A stretch of 64,000 bases of DNA, from positions 53,912,264-53,976,263 of the forward strand of contig CM036621.1 in the NCBI GenBank assembly GCA_020746105.1, written 5' to 3'. The notes beneath the pieces were generated by a model. It had not been told where the DNA came from. It made no database searches and worked only from the letters and a program-made list of their open reading frames with translations. Shown in pieces: positions 27,401 through 42,400 of this stretch. A program made the position numbers and the translations under genes. Source of the DNA: Trogon surrucura (Eukaryota; Chordata; Aves; Trogoniformes; Trogonidae). Each line of letters starts with the position of its first letter. The stretch's first letter is position 1.

Positions 27401-30400
27401 GGGTTTGTTTCTCAGAAATTGTTATAGAAAGTGTAAGGTTTTTTAAACATCCTCTAGGATGTGTGCCTTGTGTGTTAGAAATGAAATAGCAGCTGCAGCA
27501 TAGACATGGTTAAGAAATGGTGAACCAGCAGCTCTGTGCTTGTTTTGCAATCAAGGGGCAGCCACAATTAATGTCCATTACATGCTAGCTGGCTTAGTCG
27601 ATTTTTCTGTGTCACCGCTCATTCTCATGCTCTTTCACACCAAATCCTTATTTCATGGGTGGTTATGTTGTGAAAGACAAGAAAACTTTTCTGTAACATT
27701 TATGTAATCTTGAGCAACTGCAGGATATACCCTTCAAAGGTTAAATTGCTGCAGAAGCTACCTGGGACTTTTAAACAATTTTTTTTTTTTAATAGCCATG
27801 ATAGCAGAGGCAAACACCACTGCTGTCTGATGAAACAAGAGCAATGAAGTTTGATCTTAGCTGCCAGCCCTTAATCAGAGTAATTAATTATAAATACAGC
27901 AGATGAATTGGATTCTCCTTTGACTTGAACTGGTTTTACACATGTGTAACTCATCGTTTTAAGCGTAATCACTCCTAATTTACCCTGGCGTGAGAAGAGA
28001 ATCAGTCCTCACAGACAGATTTGTGCAGAGACCTAAAACGCTTGTATTATATCTAGCTTTAGCCAACTAAATGTCCTCTGCTCTCAGTGGAACCAGACTC
28101 CTCACACCCAGCTCGGGATGGGATTCATTGTTCTTCTGCACTGACAACAGAGGTAGCTTAAAGCACTCTCGCTGACTAGACCTGGACTTTGGATGGCGGA
28201 ACTTCGGAGAGATGAATCTGGTCTCGGTCTACAGCCTGTGGGCCTGTTTTTGCCCATGCTGAGGCAAAGGATGCTCACAGAGCAGGCAGAGCTTGCCCTT
28301 GTTTTGCCCTCATGGAAATAACTGTCCCTTGGAAAGGGCAGAGAGAAACAGGCTATGGTTGCTCTGAATCTGAAGGGATTTCACTGGATTTGAGTGACTA
28401 AAAATGACCAAAATTCAACGGCAGCAGGAGAGTCAGGTCTGAGGTGGGGCATAATTCCTGGGATTTCTCGGAAGTTTGTTTTGAATTTGTTACATCCAGT
28501 TACATATCTTGTGTAATCGTATTATTGTGAGGTTTTGTAATCATTCCACTGTGCTTTGGATTATTTTCTTATCTCCTCAAAAATCCAACCAGAATTTCTG
28601 AGAAATGAGAAAAATACGCTCATCCAGTAAAAAAAAAAAAACCCAACCAAAAAAAAAAGGAAAAAGAGACAGAGAGGGGGAGAAAATAACAGATCAGAAA
28701 ACTTTTTCAAAAATGCCTTGAAGACAAAAAATGGAAACTACAAATAGCCTTTACTTACACTCCTTGGGTTGTTTTCACCCTCCTACAAGCACTGCTGATG
28801 GGAAGAGTCTTTCAGCAGTTACTGCTAACTTACACTGAGGAGAAAAAACCAAAAAGGTAGCCAAAATACATCTTATAAGGGAAGAATAAAACATAGCTGC
28901 AAACTGCTCCTGTGGCAAGTTCTGATTCGGGAGGGAATTTCAGCTCCCAGCACGCTGCATGCTGCTGCCCCCCCCAAGATGGGAGAGCAAGGCTCCCCCG
29001 CGCTTTGCCGTTCATCCTCAGGCTGCTTTCTCCGAGATGCGTTGCCAGATCGCTGCGGAAAGGCGCGTTGGAGTAGAGAATCGTTCTCATCTGGGGCATG
29101 TCTGGAAAACCGTTCATTATATAAGAAAACAAGATGTGCTAATATGCACTTTAGGGGTTTTCTGCAGGCTGTTGTTCAGAAGTTACACATGGCTGTTTAA
29201 TTTTATTTCTGTCTCCAAAACCATATCTATAAATTCCTCACCCTTCTATCTTTAGCTACAGGGGTCTCTTGTTGCAAGATGTCTTTGGTATTCTTTCGGG
29301 GAAAAAAAGATCATGGTAAAACCAGGAACAAAATATATAAAGCATGTTAAGAATAAGCCCCCTCTCCACAGCATTCTGCCTTCTGTTGCTGCTCTAAGGA
29401 AAACTGAAGCAACTCACAACCCTTTCATACCCCAAAATGCAGGACACTCGAGAAACCGCATTTGCACTTGCCTCCTTCTGCCACAATCCATCTGTGGAAA
29501 ACATCAGACTTTGGTTTCTATGTCATTTTACTGTCACCACTCACAGGCGCTTGATCACTAACATAAAGAAAAAAGATGTATATAATAAAAGATAACAACC
29601 ACAAGAGGAAAATTTATTGCTGAAAAGCAGCAGAGCAGGAGGCAAATGCTTACTTTGCTCAGATTACAGTGGGGGGGAAACAGGTGAACAGGCTCCCATC
29701 TCTGATGAGATCCAGTGCCTGACACCCCAGGCAATAGATGGAGACCAGTTTGGCCAAGCTGGTCCTGGTGGCAGAAGGAATGGGGACTGGCTGGGTGGTG
29801 CTAATGGGGATTAGGGGACACTCATATAACTCTGCTGTGCCAGGCCTGTTCACTGGGGAAAACATCCTCTTTGGAGCCATAGCGAGTGACATCCCATCAC
29901 ACCTTGCTGCCACAGCATCGCTCATGGCCTTAGAGACAACATGCTGTGAAGAACGAAAGAGCTGGTAATAACCAGGATCAGATAGGAGCTTTGCAGCTCA
30001 GCTTTCCGCATATCACTCATCTGCACAGGCTTTTTTCAGCACAAAACTGAAACAAGCACCTCATTAAGCACCAACTGTACAACAGAGGTTGCAAGAACAG
30101 AGTCCTGACCAGCCCACTCTTGTGCTCCTGGCCGTCTGCATCCCTCATTAACGACCGATGGTCACCCTGCAACCGGCCCACCATGGAATGGCTTTCTGAC
30201 CCCACAGTTTCTCAGACACAGCCTGTTCACAGCCCAGCTCCTGCCGCAGCCGACGCACAAGCAAGCAAAGCTCTGTCTCCAAGGCTGGCCTGCAGCTCTT
30301 TGGATACTTCTACAACAATCCAACCGTGCCAGCTTACAGTAAGAGTGATTTCCGGGGCAAACAGCACACCAAACCTGCCCGATCCCTCCTTGCAGGCTGT

Positions 30401-33400
30401 GTAGGTAGCACAGCATCTCCTACCCTCTTCTCTCCACATAATATGGGTGCTCGCAGTTCAACAGCCACCTGAATCATGCCTCAACGAGGGTCTAAGCACG
30501 ATCAATGCCCAGATGAGGGTGATCACTGTGCCATACACATATCACACCTTGCTGCACATTTCACTGCAGCAGTGGCCTCCCACCTGGCTCTCGGAGGTAG
30601 CTGTATATATCTGGGGGTGTGGGAGGAATTAGCACCTTGCAGGGTTTGAGCAAGGTGAGCTCAGCCCTGGCTGGGACAACTGGCTGGAGAGGCAGCCACG
30701 CCGAGACAGGAGAAGGAAGCAGAGATGAGGGAGTGGGCTCCTCCATGAAGCTGGTTGGCACCTTTACTCCTTAATGTGCTCCAGCAACAGGGGGATGGGA
30801 GCATTCCTGCTTCTCCCACAAAAAAGGGCCCTGCCACTGCTTTGTTCAGTAAGATCTTTTTTTTTTGAAGCAACCCTCTGTGTCACCCTCTCGCTCAGCC
30901 ACGGCAGCGCGTCTGCTTTGTCCTGCCAGCTCAGCCATGGAGTGTTTACAAGCCTCCCTCACCCTTCCAGGCTGTGGTTCAGCTCCATTGACACCGAAGG
31001 CAACAGACTCCTCTCTCGGCGTGTGATGAATCAATTACTTCCTCTGACACTCTATTACTATAGCCCTTACATCTCCAGATTGCAGATGAAAAGACAGGCT
31101 GAGAAGGGGGACAGGGAAGGGGAGAGGTCTCCTGAGGTCTCCTTCAATTGAGCTGTTGGACATCTGAAGAAATCCCCATCTGCCATATTTAAAGAAACAG
31201 AGAGATGTTTTGCTCCTGAACGGCAGAAAAATCAGAGGGTTTTCACAAAAGAAAACCTAAGAAATCAAATGGGTCAAAAAACCTCAACAAGCTGCAGCGA
31301 ACATAGATCAATGGCAAGTCAGTCCCCTCTGCTGATGGAGATCCCAGACCTTGTTCCTGTCCATGATTATCAGCCAAACATCAGCATTACCAAAGGCAAA
31401 ACATAGAAGAGCCTGACGTTACACCTTCCCTTTTCACTGCAAAATAACAATGTAAATGAAACCTCACACCACCACTTGCAAAAGAGGAAGGAAGCTGAGC
31501 ACATGCCTCAAACTCTGGTGCTGCCAGCAGCCGGGGGGTCCTGCTCCTTGTTGGACATCCGTCAACAACCCCAGCTCCGAGGGCTCCCTGGAGGTTTCTA
31601 ATACGTTGAGCACTTCCCATGCGAACACCCTGCACGTGGCACGGCCAGCGTGCAAGTGCTGCTTGTCTCCGCAAAGTGGGACCCCACCTCAAAAAACAGG
31701 GGTGGGCCCTTCCTCACACCAATCTCGATGTCTTCCATATCTCTGCAAGACGGGGCCTTTGGGGCAGCCACAGCACACAGAGCAGCCGCCCTGCCAGTTT
31801 CTGTGCCATTTGTAACAGGACTAAATCCTAAGACGGATTTCCACTGTCAGACACCGTTGCTTCAGGCTCTGCTTCTAGCAATTTATTAAACACTAAAGTC
31901 TCTGTGTCTGACCCAGCGCTACATTAAAACCATCACCATACTACTGGACTCTGATTGCTCAGCAACATTGTACGCAGATCCCAAGAATTCCTTGGGATTC
32001 AGTGGAAAAAAAAACAACAACCAACCAACCAAAAAACCCCAGGTCATTCTCTCTCTCCAGTGATCTACTGATCTACTTGCTAAGCCAGCATAAGGAAGGC
32101 TTTCTACGGTGTGTTTGAACTGATATATCAAAGACAGTTGCTTAAAACATCCTAGCTGTGATTAGTGGACCATGACTGCCATTAACTTATAAGGAATTCA
32201 AGGATCACCAGGCTGTCATTTGTGAAGTATTATTACATTGCTGTTCCATGGTGGTGTGCAGCTACTTGATTTAAAGAAAACGGAGAACTAGTCTCAGACT
32301 GAAAACTAACTTCCCCCAATTCCTTCAAATAAGCTCTGTGCTGAGCTCTGGCCAAAAGCAACCAGAAATTTCTTCCGTTTTCAGTCTGCTCTTTGCAGTC
32401 TGTTCTTTTTATTTTGCATTCATATTTAATTGTGGAGTTCGCACCCAGCCAGAAAAGGCTGGGAACAAACCAGTCATCGTCTGCAGCGCTCTGACCTGCT
32501 CCTGTGTGATGCTGCTACGCAGCAGCCTTTGGAGGGGAGTGCGCAGTGCACTCCTGCTATCTAGACTGGGTTTTATGCCTGCACATGAACAGGTCTTCTC
32601 TTCTTTATAACACACAGAATTTAAACTGATTTGCCAAAGCAGGAATAGTAAATCAATAGCAGGGAAGGGGAAGAACCCAAATCTCACACCTCCCAGACCT
32701 GATATTGCTGCCAAGTCTGCCACTCCCCTGTTACAGCCTGACAATAGGGCTGATAGCCATTAAAAAGGCTGCATGTAGTTAAGGCAAACAGTTGCTCATT
32801 AAAAGCCTAAACCAGTTCCTATGGAAATCAAGGTAAAACCTCCTGCTGACTTTACTGGGCTTCACATCTGATCTTTAACAGAAAAGAAAAAAAAAATTTT
32901 TAAATATCATTCTGGCACTCTTCTGACACGTACTAAACCTTCTAATTCCTGCACCCAGACAGCATGCCCGTGACACAGAAGAGCACTGCTAGCCCTGCTG
33001 TGTGATGCAAAAAAAGTGACTGAGACTCACATCTTCACACTTAGGCTCCACGTGTTTGTGATGAGCCTCTGTGATTCGTGTCACCCACTGTCACCCAAAG
33101 AGTCAGAGCACTGTTCCAAAGACAGCCTTGGGCTCTTTGCTGAAAGCACGAGCATCTCAACACTGTGGTTATTATCAGCCTGTTTCTGCGGGATTGCTCT
33201 ATTACTGTCCTACGGCATCTGCGCTAAACAGGGGCAGCAAAGTCACAAGAGCCTTAAGAGCTGCCCTGAATGCTCCCAAAAGGCACAGGTTTCTGACACT
33301 TAGCTGGATCCTGGGAAATCAGTTACTGAGGAGTCACCACAGCCAGCCCTACCCTCGCTCCCTCCCCAGACACTGCGGAGCACTCACACGTCCTGCTCTC

Positions 33401-36400
33401 TCCCTCACTGGGCAGAGAAGCTGAGTAAGAAGCAAGTACACCACCACCTCCTCCTCCTCCTCCTCAGCAGGAAGGAGGGGGAGAGGTCCCTATCTCTAAT
33501 GCTATTGTTTCCAGTGTCACCAGCTGGCTCTCAACTTGTCAACATGCCAACAGGAAACAAGGTGGAAAACCAGATCTGACTCCTACACACTGTATACTGG
33601 TGAGCGGGCAGGACACAGGAGACGCTGTGAGCTTGCCTTTGGGGCCATCACCTTCTGCAGAGTCTAGACTCGGTTTGTCCCTCTGGGGCATGGGGAAGCA
33701 CAGACACAGAGCAAGCAGAGCTCACAGCTCTGTGGATGGGCAGTAGAGAAGCGAGATGTGAACAACCTTGAGCTGTTAACTCACACACTGGTCTAATGCC
33801 ATCACAGCTAACCCATTCCTTGATATTCCATTTTGGAAAATCACCTGGGTTTGACGGGAATTATGAACCATACAGCAGATGCTGGACTGAGTTAAAAACA
33901 GTAGAAGCTCATTTGAAGACAAGTGGAGCTGCAGTGTCATGTTACCCAGACTGCGTTATTTCCTGTACGTTAAAAACGTTGCTTCTGGCTACTCTTGCCA
34001 CAAATGTATGAGCAAGCAAATGCCTTCCTTAACATCTCATCTTTGACTTCCCCTCTCTGCAAAGTTGAAGCCTGCAGGAGATGCAGTCACTTCCCCTTGC
34101 ATCCCAGTGAAGAACCCCCCAAGCCCTGGTGTCCTGTAGTGCTCTAAATGTATTTCTCTTGTCTAAGCATTTTCCCAATCTCAAGATGAACTGCATTGTT
34201 TCTAAAATGTTTACTAATAAGCTAATTATGCATACTTTTCAAAGCATTTACTAATTAGCTGTCCATAATTGCTGCCTCGTCTACTTCTAACCTTCGCTGA
34301 TGGAAGGACAGCTTCTTGCAGGATTATGCTCTTTTTTGAAGGAGATGGCCCAGTGTCAGGCTGAATACTGCAGCCACCAGCTGCCTGCCCATGGGCACTG
34401 GCTGCAGCTCCCCCTGCCACCCGAGCAAGCAACTTGGGCCAGTGCCTCTGCTGCTCTCTAGGAAGAATGCAGAGCTGTTTTGTTCCAACGCTCAGCTTTC
34501 TGGAAGCACAGGAGATGGCCAAGCTGCCATAAGAGGCTGTCAGTGGCTGACTGAGCCCACGGACCTCACCCTTAGTACTGCGGCCTGGGAATACCAGCAC
34601 GTCACTGCCAGTGCCCTCTGGCAGGCAGCGCTCTGCAAGATGGGTGTGGGAGCAGGGTGGTGCCTTCCCTTGCCAAACCCTGGGGTGCCCTCTGCCCTTC
34701 AGGCTGGGAGTTGGAACAACTGTCTGGTACCCTGCACACACTGGGATGCTGAACTTGGTTCAACTTTCTTGGTACCACCGTGGCACTTACAAGGTCACAG
34801 TGACAACTGCATAAATTTCCTCATTACGGTGGCCCCAGTTCTTATTTTTGGAAACCCTCAGGGTTTGACATAGGGAGTCAAAATTGGGAAAAAGACTGTA
34901 CAGCTCCGAGCTGTCTCCAATTCGCCAGCTTCTGTCCGCTTTTGGAGCCCCAGGTCCTGTCTCCATAAACTTTTGCCAGCATTTGGCATTTGCCACCAGG
35001 GGGGGCTGCGAGCCATGGCAGTAGCCCCCCAAATCCTGCCCAGGCAGGGATGTCACCCACCACAGCCCAGCTGCAGCACGTCTTAGAAAGGGCTACAGAA
35101 AAACCCTCTGGCGTGGCTGGATTATCAACTGGGCTTCTTTTTTTTTTTTACCCCCCCCCCCAAAAAAAAAAGAACAGAACGATCCTCTGCTGCAGATGTT
35201 ATGACTCAGCCGAAATGTCTTTGGCTTGCAGAGGGAGGACCAGCTCGTGCCTCTACCATGTGTGCACAGCAACATCCCGGCACTCAGCCGGCACCTTTGC
35301 CCAGCCTAATCCTCTGGCAGCCAGCCAGCGCAGCCAGGGATGGCAGAGTCAGTAGCCAGTCTTGGGAGGGAGCTTTTAATGGTCCAAAGAGAAGCCCAGC
35401 ACTGGGAGGGAGGCACAAATGGAAAGGGTGGTTGGTTATAATAAATGCAGTGATTCACTCAGAGCTGAGGTTTCTGACTTGGATTTTCCAAGCAAGCAGC
35501 ACAGACAGAACAGCGAAATGGCAATTAGGAAGGAGCAGGCAGCTCAGCTACGTGACTGCACAAGCTGGGGGACAGTCACTCCTGTTCACACCTACTGCGA
35601 ACGGTTCAGGTCACTCCTGGGATCACAAATAAACCCTGGCACGCAGAAGGCTGCCCAGCTACCTTCATGAAACACGGGGAGCAGAAGCATTTTGCCACAG
35701 CAACGGCACTGTGCTCCTTCCCACTGGATGCCACTTCCCTATTCAGAGAGCAGATACCAACGGCACAGGGCTGCACTGCCCGAGCAACAGCTGCGCTCGC
35801 GGCACAGAGAGAAAGAACTGGTGAGCAGACAGGCTATTACAATTATTTCCGAATAGTTTGACAGATCTTTTGTCAGAGGATCGAAACTTCCCTTATGGCT
35901 CTGCCGTTATTGCTGCGGCTCCACCACTGCAGGACACCCCAAACAACCGCCTGGATCCCATAGTCCCTGTCCCAGCATGCCCACCCTCCCACAACAGGGA
36001 TCCCTGCTGGGCTGGTGCACAAGAGCCACAATAGCAGGAGGTCAATTTTCTTAACCTGAAGTGCCTTCACAAACTAAGGTGGACAGACAAAGCTGGGGCT
36101 TCAGTTATACACCAAATTACTCCTGTCACGATGGTGAGTGGAGCAGTTGCTTCTTAATGCAGCTGGACACAGCCAAAAAGTACAAGTCCAGATGTGCCTC
36201 CAGAAGAACAATAGCAACAACCAGCACGGAGCAGCTGCTCCTGGTTGCCACCTCCAGGCGTCCATCCCTGGCTGGTGCTCCCACCCTCCAGCAGGGAGGT
36301 CGCTCTCTGCAGCCAGCTCTGGATCCGGCAGCTGGGCAGCACCGGGTATGCAGCCCCTTTCCGGCCAGCTGCCCAGCCAGGGGAAGTCACTGACCTTCCC

Positions 36401-39400
36401 GCAGAGGTCCCCAGGGTGCCAGGCACTGTACAAAACACAGGAGGAAACGCCTCCCATCCCAAAGGGAAATCTAAAGCAGATACAAGAAAGGCCAGAAAGG
36501 ACACAGTAAAGCTAAAAAGAGTTTTGCGGATATTTTTGTAGGCCTTGGAATGGATTTTAGGAATGTAAACGTTATGCTTCATGAGGCAGAAACTTTAGCC
36601 TAATAAGGTAAGATGAAACATTGGAGGAAGAAGCAGCAGAGGAAGGGGTTATGGTGTCTGCTTCTGGCAGCTGGAAGCAGACACCAGCCCCTCTCTGAGA
36701 CCTGCCAGGCAGCAATACCAGGGCAGGGGGAACCTTGTCCACCCAGAGACAGAGTGCTACAATGGGGCTCATCAGCCTGTCACCTTTGTGTGAATGCACT
36801 CTATAAGGCATTAATAACCAGATGTCAAAAGAAGGGCTCTGCCCTGAGACTGTTTCTTTGATGCTGAACTCCTGTTGCTGTTAAGGTTCCCACCTGCAGC
36901 TGCAACGAGGCCTTGGCTTCTTCGTAAAGTACCCTCTGACATTTGGATGACATTTATTACTAGATGGCCACCTATTAGTACTGCTTAATGCTCAGGCATT
37001 ACACGGTGTTTCATTCTGGTAGGTCACTTTAAAAAAATCTCCCTCCGATCAATTTCTTTTAGTCAGTGTTTATCACGCACTGTTTTTATATGTTTTGTTA
37101 TGCTTCTATCAAGCACTGTCCAGCTTGGCTCCCAGCTCACACCTGTGGCCAGCAGAAGCCAAAGCGCAGCATGCATAAAGCCTGTTTCACTTGCACACAA
37201 GTGGCAGCTGAGGGGATGGAGCTGCAGGCAAACTTGACTTTCAGGAGCAGTTTGATGTTAACACCTGGTTTCTAGAGAGGAATGCTGCCACAAGAGCTGG
37301 ACTGAATCAGAGACCCTAACAAACCCTCCACAATTCATGTTCTACATGGGGGACCAAAACTCTCCAACTCAAACCTTTCTGCTTTAACTAAAGGCTCCCT
37401 CATGTAGGTACACACAGAAGGGTTAGGGGCAACACCACGTAGCAGCCACTCAGATCTGCCACAGTAAAGCAGAAAGCAGCAATGGGGTAACATCTTTGGG
37501 GCTCTGGCAGCCCCTCCAGCACCCACCACCCGCAGCTCAGGACCAGACCCCGCTCCCTCACAGGCAGCAACATGTGCCAAAGTTGCCCAAAGTGCTCAGA
37601 GATAAGACTGACAGCTTCCTATACATGGAGGAAAGCAAGGTGCCCATAGGGCTTTCTGGCTCTCTGACCAACCTGGCTTTGCTTGCCTAAGACCTTGGAG
37701 AAGCAGAAGCTGGAGTCCCTCCTGCCCAGAACACAACATTGTCCTGCCCGATCTACATAACAAACCCTGCAGACTGCAAATATAGGGCTAAGAAGCTTTC
37801 ATTACTCTTGAATTTGGGGCAACTGCATTAGCTATGACAAGGTTATACAGTTCAACCTGTGCAGGTAATAATAAAATCTGATAGCAAACATCATTCTCAT
37901 GTGTGCTGCCAATGCCTTGTTGTGTTCATCTGTACCCACATTAAGCATCTCTCTACCCTCTCCCCTCTCTAAATACAGGGCTGATCCTGCAGAGTGCTAA
38001 ACGCCTTGCACACACAATGACTTCAGGGAGAGTTCACGGTGCTTGAAGGCTTATTAGCCCAGGTTTTATCTGTAGGGGGTGACCAGATCCCCAATGACTT
38101 CAATCAGCACACCTTCATTAGAGTTCAAGGAGCTACGCTGATTTATGGTAGCTCAGGATCCAGCTCTTATACTTCATAACCTTCAGTACATCATCAAACC
38201 CATGCTGAATTCTTTGTTCTCCACAGGACTGATTCTATAGCTCCATAAACGTTTCCTCTGTCCTTCTGTCCTTTTTGCAAACAGAGTTCCCTTCTCCATA
38301 TATAACTGCCTTTTAATCAACAGGACCAGCATGTCTGGCAAGACTGCTGTGTCAGGCCTGTTTTAGGAGAGCCCAAGCTCCTTCACAGCTCAGGCATCTC
38401 TGTAGCTGGCTGTGGACTCCAGATTAAACACACAAGTTTTACATCTGCTAAGACCATGTTATTAACTCAAGTCTTTTATGGTGCCCTTTGATGTCATTAA
38501 TTACTCTTTACTAGTTGTTAATTGTTTTTCCTGGAGATCTAGTTTCCAAGTCCCTTCCTAGAAGAAGGGAAAGAAAAGCGAATAAAACCAAACCCGTGGT
38601 TTACCAAAGCCAGCAAAATAAGCACTGTGGAAAGTCAGATCCAGCCTAAACAGTTCAGATCCGGAAGTCCCCAGTCTCACATGGCCTGAGCCTGGGTCTC
38701 AAGCCTTAGGGCTCTTTGTGCCATCCCTCTGCCTAGTTCCAGGTCAGGAAATTGTTCTACTCTCCCAGCACAGTTTAAAAGGACAGCAAGATCACTTCAC
38801 CACTGGAAAAAAACAAGCTGCCTTTTAACCAAAAGCTTTTGCTTTCAGGTGACGTTAGGTCGAGTTGACAACCATCAGTTCAATGCAGAACAGGCTCATC
38901 CTGTGTGTCCAAAGCAGTGTCTTATAACCACCCAGTCATTAGAGGCACACTTGCCCCGAAAGGTAACAAGATGACCATTTTCATGTGCAAGGAAGCATGA
39001 GGCCCACACTGCTAGGCAAAAGCAGGAAGAGGAGGTGACTATGTACTAGAAAGGAAGAGGAAGGCTCTTACTTGCAGTCATGCTTTTCAATTTCAAAGTG
39101 AGGGTTGAAGTTGAGGATAATCTTCTGGTTGGATTCAGGGGCGTAAATGACCCACTCGCAGTTCTGGTGGGAAGGGTAGTCATTGGGGTACCCTGGGGAG
39201 GTGATGTACCCGGCATCCTTGGAGTTGAGGCGGCCCCCGCACGGCTGAGCTGCAGAGACACAGAAGGGAACAAGGTATTGAAACAGGTTCTGGGCATCAG
39301 CTGCGCACAGCCAGACCCTCTGGGCCACTGCTCAGGGTGGTCTGATAAAGGCCATTCTCCAGGCTGTTGACACCCATTTAGTACTCTAATATTTCATCTT

Positions 39401-42400
39401 AATCTCTGGGCAAGGGCAATTACGCTACACAACAAGTCTACTCCTTTTCCCCTCCACCTCCTGCCACACTTACATACCACATTTCACACAGATGAGGAAA
39501 GAGAAATAAATGCTCCTGCCGAGGCAATTACAGAGCCATAAAGTAAGAGACAGATTGATATCAGATCATCTGCAGCCGCCTCATTTTATCCCCTCTTTTA
39601 CCTCCCTCACAAGCTGCTCTGTGTTGGTCTCCCACAGCTGCCTCAGAAGACACCAAAATTTGGACGCTATAAATTTGATAGAGCTGCAGAAAGCTTTGCT
39701 GTTCCCAAGGAAGGAAACTGAGGCACGGCAGGGCTGGTAGGGAGGCTCACCTGTGCAGGCAGTGGCAGAGAACAGCATCCAGCGCTTCTGGCCCCAGCCT
39801 GGAGCCCCACAACAGCCCTCCTCTGCTAGCTGTGCTCTTCCTTCCCAACCTCACCTGTCCCCAGGACCCATCTCAGCAGACGGGATCCCAAAACCTTTCA
39901 ACCTAACCCAGCCTTTGGAATTGCAGATGCGGATAATCAGCAGCAGTGGTTTTGTGGGGCTAGCCCACAAATGGCTGGCAACAGCTGCTTGGTGAGCAGA
40001 GGAAGCACTCTCAGCTTTGGGTTAGAACAGGCCCTAGAGGGTGATTTCATCTTCAAAAAAAAACATTTAATCTCATGAACACTGCAAATCAAATTTATTA
40101 TTGCATTACTTGCTGAGAGGAAAATCTGCATCGCAGGGTCAATTGATAACGCGTTATAAATCCTAAAGTACCTTTCTCCATGGGTCCCCTACCATGTGCC
40201 TCCTGCTGCCCCCCCCCACCCTGCCACTGCCCTGCGGGCTGCCACAGCTGCCTCAGGAAGACAGCACTGCCACCTTACACCCAGCAAAACAGGCAAAACC
40301 CAGAAAAATCTTAATCCCCTCCACAAGGCAGGCTGCCAGGCACACAGAGTGACCCTGGTCCTACACTGCAGAAGGGCTTTCCCATCCCAGAAGATAAGCA
40401 GCAGGATATGGTATGGGACACAAACTTTGTGGGTTGTCCCCACAGGTTCCCCACAGCCCCAGAGGGCTCCGGTCCCTCAGGCTTTCCCGAGGCACGTATG
40501 AGCACACCTCGCGATAGGGCCCACGGCACACCCCTGAGAGAGCCACAGCACAGGAGGATCATCACCCTTGGTACAGGAGAGCAACCGCACATCCCATACC
40601 CCATCAGCTCCGTGGGCCGAGGGTCTCCGCGGTGCTCCCCCGTGCCCTGGTCCTCCCACAGCAGCACTTGTTGCAAAGCCCAGGGTCACCCTGGAGAAGC
40701 AAAGCAGCGCAGACTTGTGTGGGCTCAATCCCATGCTGTGGGTCTGGCCCTGTCCCTCTGCCATGGGGTCTGCCAGGCCCCAAGGGTGTCCCCTGCCAGG
40801 CTGTCACAAGTCTGCCCGCTCTTGGTGGGGACATCACAGCCTCCTTCCTTGTCAAAGCCAACGCGAGCAGCAGGATCAAGGCAGGAACCCTCGGCAGTAA
40901 TGCTTCCTGGAAAACACACTTTAAATAAACAACCTGCCGCCTGCACGCTGCCTGCAGAAAATACACGTGCCCTGTGTGGGAACAAGGGCAGGAGGAGGGC
41001 CCTTCGTGGGGGTGCCAGGCTTCCTTCACCATGAAAAAGCACTGTCTCAGTTTTCCCCATGTTTTTCATGCCCTCTAACACATTCGTTCTTCAAAATAAC
41101 TTTCTTCTCACACACCCAAAGGCAGCTCTGCAGCCTTCCCTTTTTTTCTTAAAATAATCCTGTAAGTATCCTGAAAAATATGAGGGGAAAAATCGCAACA
41201 GTGCCACTGAAGAGTTGAGAATACCAAAAAACATCTGGTTTTGTTCCACAGGAGAGCTTGCTCAACACACAAACATTTACAAACCTACGTTCTTACACAA
41301 ATCTCTTCTCTCAGCAAGGCATATTTGCCCACACACGTGTCTATGTGGGTTTGGGGGGAGAGAGAGAGAGCAAGAGAGACATTCACGTGGAAGGAAGAAA
41401 TTCATGGACTTGTTGACATCAATGTACAAATAGACGTGTAATTCACACTTCACTCATGTACGCACTTTCACACCTTCTCATAAAAATTCACACCTCGTTT
41501 GCACACATGTCCACCCGCTCCAGCAAAGAGAAATATTCAAGCTGCAGATTATTTTTCTTGGAAAGGGCAAAGTCTCGAAGCAATGAAAATACAGTCAATC
41601 CTTCCACACCTCATCATCCCCTCCCCGTCTCTCCAGCTTTCACACACATGCTACCCGCTAGGCTGATACCACCAACATCACCCACCACTCAGAAGCTGCT
41701 AGCCCCTTACTCGTGCTGGATACTATGAATACTCTGCAAGTTATTGCAACTCAGCCAGTTGAAGGGGAACTGCAATGTGAACAGGAATGTCAGGCTCCAG
41801 CTTGCTCCGGCTCTGCCCCAACGCATGAACTCAGGAGCAGAAACCTGGGTTTACCCCGATCTTAAAACTTCTCCCTTGCTCTGCAGGGCCACTGCAGGTC
41901 AGCAAGACCAAACCCAAGGAAATCCCTGGGCTTGATCCTGATTTCAGGTCAGCTGGTGCCCAAGTCAAATTGCTGGTGCTGGTGAGGACAGCCTGAGCGT
42001 GAGGGGCTGGAGCCCAGCTCTGCATGACTGCAGTCTCTGCAAAAACAAGGCAAGTAGGCAAAACCACTGAGCCAACAGGAGCACCAACCATATTCCTGAG
42101 GCACTCAGGTATCGCCAGAAAAACATCACCATCTTTCTGCAGCAGGGAAAGCCTTCCACCTGCAAGAAAGTTTATCTGTGTCTCTCAGAGGAGCAGATTT
42201 TTATCCTGTCATTCATTCCTCCACAAGAAGGTCCAGAGAAATGAAGTTCAGCGCTGCCTTGCTCATGCACAGAAACAGGCCACATGGTGGGCGATAGTTT
42301 ATCACGGAAACCAGGGCTACTTAAGAGCTATCCGAAGCGGCAAAAGGACTTTAATATCTTTGTAATTGTTCTGTCAGGTTTTTTTAATTCATTGTTATCT

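Larger units (their letters stand above)
22464..39071 (-). other. NRP2: NRP2 intron 2
   Basis: This is the largest intron (16,608 bp, phase 2), with donor GTAAGA and acceptor TTCACAG. It contains a MIR-like SINE remnant (26955-27080), A-rich tracts (28629-28690), old palindromic repeat copies (27909-28008, 32814-32874, 37979-38060, 38079-38167), a CCT-repeat (33447-33465), a T12-A-C11-A10 tract (35138-35171) and AT-rich homeodomain-type words around 34200-34270. No nested gene was supported on either strand. Confidence 0.8.

Noticed and set aside
28629-28690. A-rich tract as a retro-inserted poly(A) tail
   Set aside because: No recognisable element body or target-site duplication lies on either side; it is just low complexity.
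40408-41034. 208-codon open frame on the plus strand in intron 1
   Set aside because: It is in a GC-rich block with several overlapping frames on both strands. Composition is random and no motif was seen.
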